From Nemertoderma westbladi (lineage: Eukaryota; Xenacoelomorpha; Nemertodermatida; Nemertodermatidae): a DNA stretch of 61,834 nt. The first letter of the stretch is position 1. Each line of letters opens with the position of its first letter. Positions 46,071-55,939 of the stretch are shown here, piece after piece. Made by a program: the position numbers and the translations under genes. The stretch is from positions 1-61,834 of the forward strand of contig JAUCBJ010007507.1 of assembly GCA_032718475.1 (NCBI GenBank), written 5' to 3'. A model generated the notes under the pieces. The model saw nothing but the letters and a program-made list of their open reading frames with translations, made no database searches and had not been told where the DNA came from.

Positions 46071-46329
46071 GGCAGTGAAAGCGAAAAGGTACCTTAAGGT
46101 GAAAATGTCGTTTTGAGAAAATCGCACTTAAAGAAAAATTAAATTTGCAAGTCAAAATTTTCAATTTTTTTATTTTCAATGTGATATATGCAGTTTTTAA
46201 TGAGGAATCCAAATCTGTTAACGGTATGTTAACAGCTAGCTTAGTTTTGGAGATATTCAGCTTTGATTGAGGGTAGTCAGAAGTTTTGAAATTTAAATCG
46301 AGGTCGTTGAACACTATAAAACATCTTAA

Positions 46330-46665
46330 AAATATTTTCTGGTAATACAACCATCATTTTTGGTGCTATTTTGGTCCCCCAGGACGAAAAATACAAGTAA
46401 AAAATGTCAAATTAAAAAAATTTTGTATTTTGTTTGATAATTCTGAATGTATGCGGGTTTTTGAGGTCGCTGATCACGATAAAACTTGTTAAAAATATTT
46501 TTTGGCAATGTAACCATCATTTTTGGTGCTATTTTGGACCCCCAGGACAAAAAATACAAGTAAAAAATGTCAAATTAATAAATTTTGTATTTTGTTTGAT
46601 AATTCTGAATGTATGCGGGTTTTTGAGGTCGCTGATCACGATAAAACTTGTTAAAAATAAAATAA
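46330..46665. repeat. 163-bp direct repeat, two copies
   Basis: Both copies contain 'ccatcatttttggtgctatt', 'aggac-aaaaatacaagtaa', 'gataattctgaatgtatgcg' and 'gaggtcgctgatcacgataa'. They lie between the two LTR pieces. Confidence 0.9.
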
Positions 46666-46680
46666 AAATAAAATAAAAAA

Positions 46681-47584
46681 TTACTGATTCAGTTGGTTCC
46701 TATACACGTTCGTGGGGACTTCGCGCAGCACGTAGTCGGCAAGCCTTGGCATACGGTTCATATAGAGCAAATGGGGCATGTCTAGTTTGGACCCCATATC
46801 CCATGCTATAAATGTATTCATTCGATATACAATCATATGTTAATCCGCTAGGTGGTGTCAAATTGTTATTCTGCAATTTCGTACTTACCAGTGCAGCACT
46901 GTACAGCAGTACCGTACCGGTAGGCCTATGTCATTACTTCTGAGTCTCTAGCGGATCCCCAATTAAATGTCTTAACTTTTCAATTTCGTAAAAGATAGAC
47001 TTCATGATTCTCTACAGGCCACCAAAATTTCAGCTCAGGAAAATGAGGCCTTCCCGAGAAATTTAACATTTTCTAAAAACCACATAATCTGTCGTAGCTG
47101 ACGTCAGACTGCATGATTTTTCACCAAACTTTACAAACTTTCTAAACTTTCTCTCTACTACTTACCTACTAAGTTTGGTTCAATTCCGAACGAGCGATGC
47201 CGAGAAATTCGCGTTCAAACATTTACCAGACAGACGGACGGACAGACAGACAGACGGACAGACAGACAGACGGACATGCCCCATTTGCCCTATATGAACC
47301 GTATGCAAAGGCTCGCCGACTACGTGTCTCGCCCCACAGTTGTGAGACCGGAACAGTTTTGACCGTCGTCACTAACCGCTGTATTGCATGCTATTATATT
47401 CAGACTGTGCTATTATCGATTACTGTGATTATTAACACTAATAACAAAACTCAGTTTTTTTGAACGGCCTTTGGCCTACTATACATAACCAGCAAATAGC
47501 TCAGCAGCCCATGGATGCGGCGATGTGTATAATACAGACACCAGTCGGGATCTGATACTGCCAACTCCGTTGGATCCCATCGCA
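46681..47584 (+). mobile_element. 5' LTR of BEL/Pao-like element (left end cut)
   Basis: It matches the 3' LTR (54384-55328) from 'ttactgattcagttggttcc' to its end 'ggatcccatcgca', including the nested TIR element. About 50 bp of the LTR start are missing here. Differences are few, for example 'gatgtg' against 'gacgcg' near the end. Confidence 0.88.
46707..47335. mobile_element. TIR element inside the 5' LTR, ACA duplication
   Basis: 629 bp. Ends CGTTCGTGGGG and CTCGCCCC with about 70-bp inverted ends that include the 'catacggttcatatag' block and 'caaatggggcatgtc'. It is flanked by ACA (46704-46706, 47336-47338). A CAGA/CGGA tract lies just inside the right end. No transposase. Confidence 0.88.
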
Positions 47585-48083
47585 ATTAAAACTACCATCT
47601 TCTCACAGTTAAAACAGTCAAGTCAACTTCCAACGAGACAACAGTTAAAGCCGCTACCATCCAGCTAGAGGAACTGTGACCACAACGAGATGAGCGAACC
47701 GAAGATGCCCCAAGGTCCAGATGGAGAGATGAGCCCGCCACGAACCCTGTGCGATTGAGATGAGACGATTCGGGAAGCAGCGACAAGGAGGTACTGGCCC
47801 GCCACACTGGATTCATCAACGAGGGACGCTTCGGACATCGAGGAGGAGGGCGGCTGAGTACGAGAAGAAGAGAGACGTGAGTCGACACAGAGCGGCGAGA
47901 GGAACACCTGGATCACCAGCCAATCGGTGGCTACAGGCGGTGAACGGCCCACCGGAACAGCAATGGTGGGGCCGATGGTGCGACGCCAGACAAGGAAACA
48001 AGGTCAGGAAGTCGAGGAGGAGAACGTCGGGATGAGCGATCGACTACGACGCACGTACAACGCGACGAGGGAGATGATAAAGG

Positions 48084-48971
48084 ATGCTAGAGAAGGAAGA
48101 CGAACCCAAACTAACTCGGAGACTCGGTGAGTGTAATAAACATTTTCACTACCTAGTCCGATTTGGGCAGGGGGAACTGGCAAGTGAAAGGGCGAGGGGG
48201 GTTGCCACGGAACTGTTTGAATTGTGGTGGTCCGAGATTATACCGTATAGTGTAGTGTACGTAGGGCCTTATCTGGTGGATGCGCAGGGGGTTAAGTTAG
48301 TGGGATGGGCGGGTTCGAACGACACCGAACTCGAGGTTATCCCGGAAGATTCGGCGTTGTCCGTTAGTGAAGCCACTAGTAGGTGCGATAAAATTAGTGG
48401 AACCAGCAGGCGACGAGGGTCCGTCGCAACCGAAAAGTCCGCTACACCCTCCGCAAAAGCAAGAAGGGTGTTAGAGATAGATCTGGCGTGTCAGCTAGAC
48501 ATAGCCGCGTTATATCAAAAGGAATTAGAGAGACAACTGGATGAGGGAATCACGTTGTTAGAGAGAGAGAGGGAGTTAGTGAGAGAGTGTAGGGAGAGAA
48601 CCACGAGAGTGGCAAACGAGCGCAAAGAGTGGGGTGAAAGAGAGGTCAACGAGCGCAGAGAGTGCGACACGAGGGAGGCGGCGAGGGTTGAGAGGGAGGT
48701 GGACGAGCGCAAAGAGCGCGACCCGAGGGAGGCAGCGAGGGTTCAGAGGGAGGTGAACGAGCTCAGAGAGCGCAAGGTGAGGGAGGCAGAGTTAGCCGAT
48801 CAGAGTATTAGAGAGGACAGGGAGAGAGAGATGGCTGGTAAGAGGATGTGGGAGGATATGCATGCCCAGTTGAGGGGGTTAAAGCAGTATCAGGCCAAGC
48901 AGAAATGCTGGTTAGAACTGGCGAAACTGGGTTTATCAGAGAGCGAGGCTGGTTCGGGAAGTATTTATTAG
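48084..48971 (+). CDS. Charged coiled-coil ORF, gag-leader-like
   Basis: 295 codons, the longest intact frame of the element. The first third is a mixed domain (ELWWSEIIPYSVVYVGPYLV). After a Ser/Thr-rich linker, residues about 145-270 are a highly charged helix with repeated T/P-REAARV-REV units (about 20 residues). The end is short and polar. No known catalytic motif. It lies 500 bp after the 5' LTR, where gag begins in LTR elements, so a capsid-associated role is only inference. Upstream frames (47760-48130) look like decayed parts of the same coding region. Confidence 0.5.
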   Translation: MLEKEDEPKLTRRLGECNKHFHYLVRFGQGELASERARGVATELFELWWSEIIPYSVVYVGPYLVDAQGVKLVGWAGSNDTELEVIPEDSALSVSEATSRCDKISGTSRRRGSVATEKSATPSAKARRVLEIDLACQLDIAALYQKELERQLDEGITLLERERELVRECRERTTRVANERKEWGEREVNERRECDTREAARVEREVDERKERDPREAARVQREVNELRERKVREAELADQSIREDREREMAGKRMWEDMHAQLRGLKQYQAKQKCWLELAKLGLSESEAGSGSIY

Positions 48972-49047
48972 GAACCAGAGGTGATGGAGACCTTTGTTAA
49001 TACCCCAGTTACAGGTACCAGACCACGAACACAAAATTGGTGTGATC

Positions 49048-50660
49048 AGACGGATGGGGGGGGGGGGGGGGGGGTAATGACAATACATTTAGTTGCAACA
49101 TTAATATTAACAATACCGTAGTAGATAATTTAAATAATAACGGTGAAGAAATTAATTTAAATAATAATATAAAAAATAATCCCGGTGGAATTAATCAGAA
49201 TAATTTAAATAATAACATTGGGCAGAGTAATTTAAATAAAAATATAACAAATAAGGACAGGGAAATTAAAGACGGTAAAATTAATATAAACGTTAACGAA
49301 ACAAATAATTCGCCTAGCGGGGGCCTACAAGGCCATGTGGAGACCCAGGCGAATGAACCCAGAGGAGATAGGGGCAATGTGTCGACTGGAGGGGGGAGTG
49401 AGGGAAGGGGTGAAAGGGGTGATACGAGAAATGACAGGTGGGGGGGGGGGGGGCTACGGGCACCCCACCACAACCAGTTAGTGACGGGTGGGGGGGGGGG
49501 CTACAGGCACCCCACCACAACTGGTAGGTGACGAGAGGGGGGGGGGGGAATAAATGCCCCACGGATGTCTGCGGGAAATGCATGCAGTGAGTTAAGTGAA
49601 CCGTGGCACCCGACAACGGGGGGAAAGAGGGGGGGCAACAGACGCCCCATAGGCATTGGCAGAAAATGCGTGCGGTGAGTTAAGTGAACCGTGGCACCCG
49701 ACGACGGGGGGAAAGAGGGGGGCAACAGACGCCCCACAGGCGTCGGCAGAAAATGGGCGCGGTGAGTTAAGTGAACCGTGGCACCCGACGACAGAGGAGA
49801 GTAGAAGGGCAGCGAATATCTACAAGGCCGTAAAACTGGGTAAAGGGAAAAGCTTTCACGCCGCAAGCAGCCAAACGAGGGAGAGTCGAGCCCACTCGCA
49901 AGACAGAAGGAGAACGGTAGAGTTCATCCGGGAGGTCGATACGAGATCTCATGAACGTAGGTATAATGCCGGTAGTGGAGGATGCGAGGAGGACGTTAGA
50001 GATGAGTGAGGAAATGTTGCTACGGGCAACTGGAGATATCGAGATAGGACGGACAGTGAACTGTCGATAGTCGAAATAGAGAGGGAGGGCTGGTGGGGTT
50101 GTACTTCGGGAGATTGCCGTTGCTCCAGAGGAACACAACCCGGCGATGTATATTATACACCGAGAGAGGGGTACAGAGTGTACCAGGACGAGGAGGATGA
50201 GAGAAGCAGGGATCAAAGGGAAACTTCCCGTCGGAACGTAGCTGCCGATTGACGATATGGTATTGGCGGGGAGGAGTTCTCGGAATATTCGAGAAGATTA
50301 AACTTCAATTGTGAGGAGGACATTCAGACTGCAGGACATACTGTAGGACTTACTGAACATACTATAGGCCATGCTGGGAGAGATAGTGTAGGTGATAGGG
50401 TAGCGTGAATGCCGGGATTAAACCTGGAGGTCACGGCTTACATACCGGTGAGTAGGCAGGAACCTGCTAGGCCTATACTGGTCCTGCGCACCAGTATGAC
50501 TATAATATGCAGGGATATAACATATACCCAGGGGAGGGGGGGTATTGCAGATAAGTGTATGGGCCCCAATACAATAACATCTACCCCAGCGCAGAATATA
50601 ACACTGGTGGGGGGGGGGGGGGGGGGCAGGGTGACATTCACCCATTACTGTATCCGCAAT
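49048..50660. repeat. G-rich and CCCCACC-rich internal repeats
   Basis: G runs at 49056-49074, 49440-49452, 49488-49499 and 50608-50626, and three copies of a roughly 90-bp unit at 49575-49790 with 'gtgagttaagtgaaccgtgg' and 'gcacccgacgac'. Frames here are repeat readings; none is called. Confidence 0.75.
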
Positions 50661-50756
50661 ACATGCAACAAAATAAAATAAAGGTCGCAACCCCCCCACC
50701 CCCCAGATGAAAACAAATCATGCGACACTGAGATATGAAGGGGGCCGTTACCCCCG

Positions 50757-51500
50757 ATGATATATCCCACTCAGGGAAAGTCGACGAACCTGGGAGGCGA
50801 AGCACAACCAACATTAAAGGAACCTGTATCTCTACCGTCGAGCGTGCTAGAAGTTCAAGCGATGGGAATGGCAACACTCATCGACTCACTAAAAAGTAGA
50901 ATTGAGCTGCCACCGGTGGAGCCTTTCAAGTTCGATGGTAGCAAGCCGGAAGAATATCTACAGTTCTGGCGTATGTACAGCAATGAGATTTTGACAAAAA
51001 ATCTCACACAGGCGGAGTGCCTTAAATATCTACAAGTCTATACAGGGGGACCAGCATACGACATCGTGAGGCAATACCAAGGTATTGAAGCGGATTCACG
51101 ACTGCATGGCGAGCCCTGGACAGGGAATTTGGCCATCCTGAGAAGATTATCCGACAAACCTTAAGGGGAATAACATCAGGCGGACTCGCAGATAACCCCG
51201 TTAGCATCAAGACTTTCGCTAACAAATTAGAGAAAGCACTAATAGTATTAAAGACTCTAGATGCACCTTACAAACTCAATGCATCGAGTAACATCACAAG
51301 TATAGCGCAGGCACTACCGATATGGTTGAGAAATAAATGGAGAAAGATTGCTTTCTCCACCCGAGAGAAGAAGAGTGCGGAGCCGGGGTTGGAAGAGATG
51401 TCGAACTTCCTTAACTACGAGGCGGAGCTAATAACGGATCCAGTGTACAGAGAGGAGAGTCTGGGCAAAGTACCAAAAGCGGAATACAGCCGACCCAAAC
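50757..51500 (+). pseudogene. gag-like frame of BEL/Pao-like element
   Basis: Text: LPPVEPFKFDGSKPEEYLQF, LTQAECLKYLQVYTGGPAYD, then, after a frame change near 51170, SIKTFANKLEKALIVLKTL and LPIWLRNKWRKIAF. BEL/Pao gag proteins have this order (xxFxGxxxxYxxFW, then KLxYLxxYxxGxA, then a W-x-x-x segment). At least one frame lesion. Confidence 0.7.
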
Positions 51501-51837
51501 CGGAATACAGTCCCGTAGATGCACTTCCGAGAGTGAGGCAATCATTGCCGTATGCAACTGTTGTGGGGACTTCTAGTCCACAGAACAACCGTGGTGGCTA
51601 TGGAGGAAACAAAACCCTTGAGCGGGTATGCGTAACCAAAACAACAAACCATCCGACTCGGACATTGACAAAATACACAAGACGCTATACAGGGAGCATT
51701 ATAATCCATACTATAGGTGTCAACTACATAGAAAGCATGTGCATATGTGGGATACAATGCATTAGACCATCGATTGCAACCAGTGGCAGGCACTGCTGAA
51801 AGAAGATCGATTAGACTATACAGGGAGATTTGGGTTA

Positions 51838-51879
51838 TGCCACAGATGTGCGGTGGGAGGACATAAGAAGGATAGGTGT
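51838..51879 (+). pseudogene. CCHC zinc knuckle
   Basis: CHRCAVGGHKKDRC, an exact CX2CX4HX4C nucleic-acid-binding motif of LTR-element gag, followed at once by a TGA stop. Confidence 0.85.
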
Positions 51880-51949
51880 TGAGAGAACCCACCAAAGTAC
51901 ACTGAGAGTGATGGAACTGGAGGCCACACAATGGCGATGAGCACTGTGG

Positions 51950-52480
51950 GAGCAAGGAGGAAGGGAACGGTACTACTCGGAGTAGTACCAGTGAGAATAA
52001 TAGGAAAGAACGGGCTATCGGTTACGACACTAATGTTGGTCAATACTGGAGCAGCGTCCATGCTAACGGAGAGTTGGGTGATTACGAACCACGCCAAGTA
52101 AAATGGCGGTGACCATGATCTCAACAAAGACGAGGTCATGAAGATGAGAAGGGGACGATGCGAGATTGCAGCGATAACACCAGGGTGCGACTATGGGGTC
52201 ACCATCGAACCCATTCAGATAATAGAGTCGATCAATATTAATGCCAGGCGACCTACGAAGATCGAGATTGAGCAGTACCGGTACCTGGACGACATCAACT
52301 TCTCCGCACCCTAACTAGATGTCACGAAAGTGTCTCTCATAGTCGGTATGGACTGCCCGACAGCCCATGAGAGACTGCAAACCATCTTCGGCGATGATAA
52401 AGAGCGAGACCCGGTGGCCATTCTCATGCCATTCGGATGGACGCTCAGTGGCCCAATAAAGACGAGGATCCCGTTTAGCG
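51950..52480 (+). pseudogene. Protease-like and GWxxxGP region
   Basis: TVLLGVVPVRI and LMLVNTGAAS occupy the place of a retropepsin; the catalytic D-T/S-G is N-T-G here. Further on, after a TAG at 52315-52317, the next frame has SLIVGMDCPTAHERLQ and PFGWTLSGPI, the motif that follows protease in BEL/Pao polyproteins. Several stops and frame changes. Confidence 0.65.
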
Positions 52481-53067
52481 TGTCCGAATCCTCAGGATAC
52501 ATGCTGTCCAGTACCGTTGAGAACGTAGAGGAGAAGTCAAAGATGGGTGATGGGGAGATCCCCTGTGAGAAGCGGCCTGGGGAAGGATACCAGGAGTCGG
52601 GGAAGGGTATGGATCTGGATCCACATATAGTGGAAAGGGTGGAGGACAAATCCGGAGAAATACAGTCGATAGAAGAGACAGGGCGAGAAGCAACAGCAAG
52701 GGAGAGGGCAGAGGAAAATGGATTCAACCTAGAGGACCTAGAGGCGATGGGATGGAACACAGATGTTCCTGGCGAGTATCGGTATGAGGATGGAGAAGAG
52801 TGGACGGCGAGATATCAGGAGAAATGTCCGGAAGAGATGCTGGTCCAATTAAGAAGCATACCGATAAAGAGGAGGTCGAATAAGAAGACAAGGTGGAAAG
52901 GGAGAGGATGTAAGAAGGTTAATCCAAACGAAAGGAAAGGTGGCAAAGGAGGCAGGAAAGTTAGAGGAGACGTGTTGTACACAGGGCCCTCAGAGTGTGA
53001 GGGGGCATTAAATGGTAAGCCATTATGCGTACCGGAGGTACACATAATGCCCTACTGCCCCATCTAG
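52481..53067 (+). pseudogene. Acidic-then-basic tail of the pol-like frame
   Basis: The frame that begins at 52330 stays open to 53067. After GWTLSGP it becomes acidic (DLEDLEAMGW type) and then very basic (KRRSNKKTRWKGRGCKKVN). No RT motif appears where one would be expected. I do not recognise this part. Confidence 0.45.
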
Positions 53068-54035
53068 AGATCGAACAATTTAGACTTGATACATAGGAAA
53101 CACAGGAATGTCACCTCTAGACCAATCTGCTCTATCCAAAATAAACATAAAGACACTTATAACTTCGGCCTTTAGGAGATATATTTCTTTACGTTTCTTT
53201 CATCATCATCTTATCATTAACATCAACATTTAGCTCATTTATCATACATCAAACCATACAGTAGGGCCTACCTACTGTACTGTATGTACATTATTTACTG
53301 CACAGCATTGGGGGGTCTCATTTGTTGCCTAAGCTTCTTTCGCGTGCAAATTGTTTTCGTTTCGCCATGTGGAACAGTCTATGACTCATTCTCATTGAGA
53401 TAAATGGCTGCGACATGACGCCGGCAATATAATACACACAATTATATTGCCACGTTGCAGCCACATTTCGAGCGCTACTGTATGGAATACTTCTTGCAGC
53501 TGCGCTCTGGTTGCGCGACCGAGGGTCATCGGGGGCTCTAACGCCGGTGCACATATTGAGGGGGAGGCCAGCAGAGGTGGCATGTACCAGTGAGGATGAC
53601 ATGAAGGGCGTCATTCTACCGCCAAGTGACGACAAGATAAAGGGTAGCATTTTGCTACCAGGGGACCATAAGGAGATCAGTGAGGAGACGGAAAAACCAG
53701 ATTTTAGGGTGGAGGAGAAGGAAAGGTCAATTCCAAGAGAGTTGGAATTGACAAGGAGAGTGGGGCGAAGAATAAGCGGACCTATAGGGGGGCAGTGGGA
53801 GAGATGCCTGCTGGAAGAATCGCCCTTAGGTTGTTGAGTTGTCCAATAAGTTGGACTGAGTGGGGTGGGAATGAGGGCGATACACCCTTCCAACAAAAAT
53901 AAAATAATATAAATAAAATAATACTTAGGAGTAGCTAGTTACAATTACGTACGTTTGATGGGTACAAAAATGTACAATACATACATGGTACATATGTACT
54001 AATGTATGGTACGACGTACCAACATACATAATTTA

Positions 54036-54190
54036 CGCACTAATGCCGGGTCAACTAATGGGACCATACGTATGCACTAACGCCAGGTCAATGGGACCAT
54101 ACATACGCACTTACGCCAGGTCAATGGGACCATATGTACGCACTAATGCCGGGTCAACGGGACCAAACGCCGGGTCAACGGGACCATACT
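54036..54190. repeat. About 33-bp minisatellite, 4-5 units
   Basis: Units with 'gccgggtcaa' or 'gccaggtcaa' then 'tgggaccatac' and 'cgcac'. It lies just before the 3' LTR. Confidence 0.85.
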
Positions 54191-54383
54191 GTATAGAGCC
54201 CAGCTGGAGTCATGATTGAGGGTTAACGGACGTATTAGGGAAACACATGGGAGGAAGAGTAGAAGGGTAGGCCCAATCCAGATTGTGTGGTCATTGAACA
54301 ACAGGGTGGAGTTCAGGATTTATTGTGAGAGATCATATCCTGTGAGATAAGAATCGTCCAGACGGGCGCTACTGGGGGTATGA

Positions 54384-55328
54384 GTAATTTAGTATGTGTC
54401 AATGATAATATAACCGTTGTACATATTGATTACTGATTCAGTTGGTTCCTATACACGTTCGTGGGGACTTCGCGCAGCACGTAGTCGGCAAGCCTTGGCA
54501 TACGGTTCATATAGAGCAAATGGGGCATGTCTAGTTTGGACCCCATATCCCATGCTATAAATGTATTCATTCGATATACAATCATATGTTAATCCGCTAG
54601 GTGGTGTCAAATTGTTATTCTGCAATTTCGTACTTACCAGTGCAGCACTGTACAGCAGTACCGTACCGGTAGGCCTATGTCATTACTTCTGAGTCTCTAG
54701 CGGATCCCCAATTAAATGTCTTAACTTTTCAATTTCGTAAAAGATAGACTTCATGATTCTCTACAGGCCACCAAAATTTCAGCTCAGGAAAATGAGGCCT
54801 TCCCGAGAAATTTAACATTTTCTAAAAACCACATAATCTGTCGTAGCTGACGTCAGACTGAATGATTTTGCACCAAACTTTACAAACTTTCTAAACTTTC
54901 TCTCTACTACTTACCTACTAAGTTTGGTTCAATTCCGAACGAGCGATGCCGAGAAATTCGCGTTCAAACATTTACCAGACAGACGGACGGACAGACAGAC
55001 AGACAGACAGACGGACATGCCCCATTTGCCCTATATGAACCGTATGCAAAGGCTCGCCGACTACGTGTCTCGCCCCACAGTTGTGAGACCGGAACAGTTT
55101 TGACCGTCGTCACTAACCGCTGTATTGCATGCTATTATATTCAGACTGTGCTATTATCGATTACTGTGATTATTAACACTGACAACAAAACTCAGTTATT
55201 TTGAATGGCCTTCGGCCTACTATACATATCCAGCAAATAGCTCAGCATCAGCCCACAGACACGGCGACGCGTATAATACACACTCCAGTCGGGGTCTGAT
55301 ACTGCCAACTCCGTTGGATCCCGTCACA
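54384..55328 (+). mobile_element. 3' LTR of BEL/Pao-like element
   Basis: It shares 'gtaatttagtatgtgtcaat' with 45936 at its start and ends 'ggatcccgtcaca' against the 16-bp minisatellite. A short G-rich stretch (actgggggtatgag) just before it may be the polypurine tract. It contains the same TIR element at the same site as the 5' LTR. Confidence 0.85.
54456..55076. mobile_element. TIR element inside the 3' LTR, ACA duplication
   Basis: 621 bp, nearly identical to 46707-47335 (a small length change in the CAGA tract, few base changes). Flanked by ACA at 54453-54455 and 55077-55079. Confidence 0.88.
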
Positions 55329-55939
55329 TTCCCTAAGTCTTCAGTTCCCGAAGTCTTTACTTCCCGAAGTCTTCAGTTCCCGAAGTCTTTACTTCCCGAA
55401 GTCTTCAGTTCCCGAAGTCTTTAGTTCTCGAAATCTTTAGTTCCCGAATTCTTTAGTTCCCGATGTCTTCAGTTCCCGAAGTCTTTACTTCCCGAAGTCT
55501 TCAGTTCCCGAAGTCTTTACTTCCCGAAGTTTTTAGTTCCCGATGTCTTTAGTTCTCGAATTCTTTAGTTCCCGAAGTCTTTACTTCCCGAAGCTTCCCG
55601 AAGTACTTAGTTCTCGAAGTCTTTAATTCCCCAAGTCTTTAGTTCTCGAAATCTTTACTTCCCGAAGTCTTCCGTTCCAGAAGTCTTCAGTTCCCAAAGT
55701 CTTCAGTTCCCAAAGTCTTTAGTTCCCGAAATCTTCAGTTCCCGAAGTCTTTAGTTCTCGAAATCTTTAGTTTCTGAGTCTTCAGTTCCCGAAGTCTTCA
55801 GTTCCCGTGGTCTTCATTTCCCGAAGTCTTTAGTTCTCGAAATCTTTAGTTCCCGAAGTCTTTACTTCCCGAAGTTTCCTGAAGTCTTTAGTTCCCGAAG
55901 TCTTTATTCCCGAAGTCTTTAGTTCTCGAAATCTTTAGC
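55329..55939. repeat. 16-bp minisatellite, third part
   Basis: About 38 units of the family at 43796 and 44504, starting with ttccc directly after the LTR end. Confidence 0.95.

Larger units (their letters stand above)
47585..54383 (+). mobile_element. Internal region of BEL/Pao-like element, lacking RT and integrase
   Basis: It holds, in order, charged coiled-coil frames, G-rich repeats, a gag-like frame, a zinc knuckle, a protease-like stretch and the GWTLSGP region that follows protease in BEL/Pao polyproteins. I find no reverse transcriptase, RNase H or integrase before the 3' LTR. Frames are broken in many places. The call to BEL/Pao rests on the gag text and the GWxxxGP motif. Confidence 0.7.
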
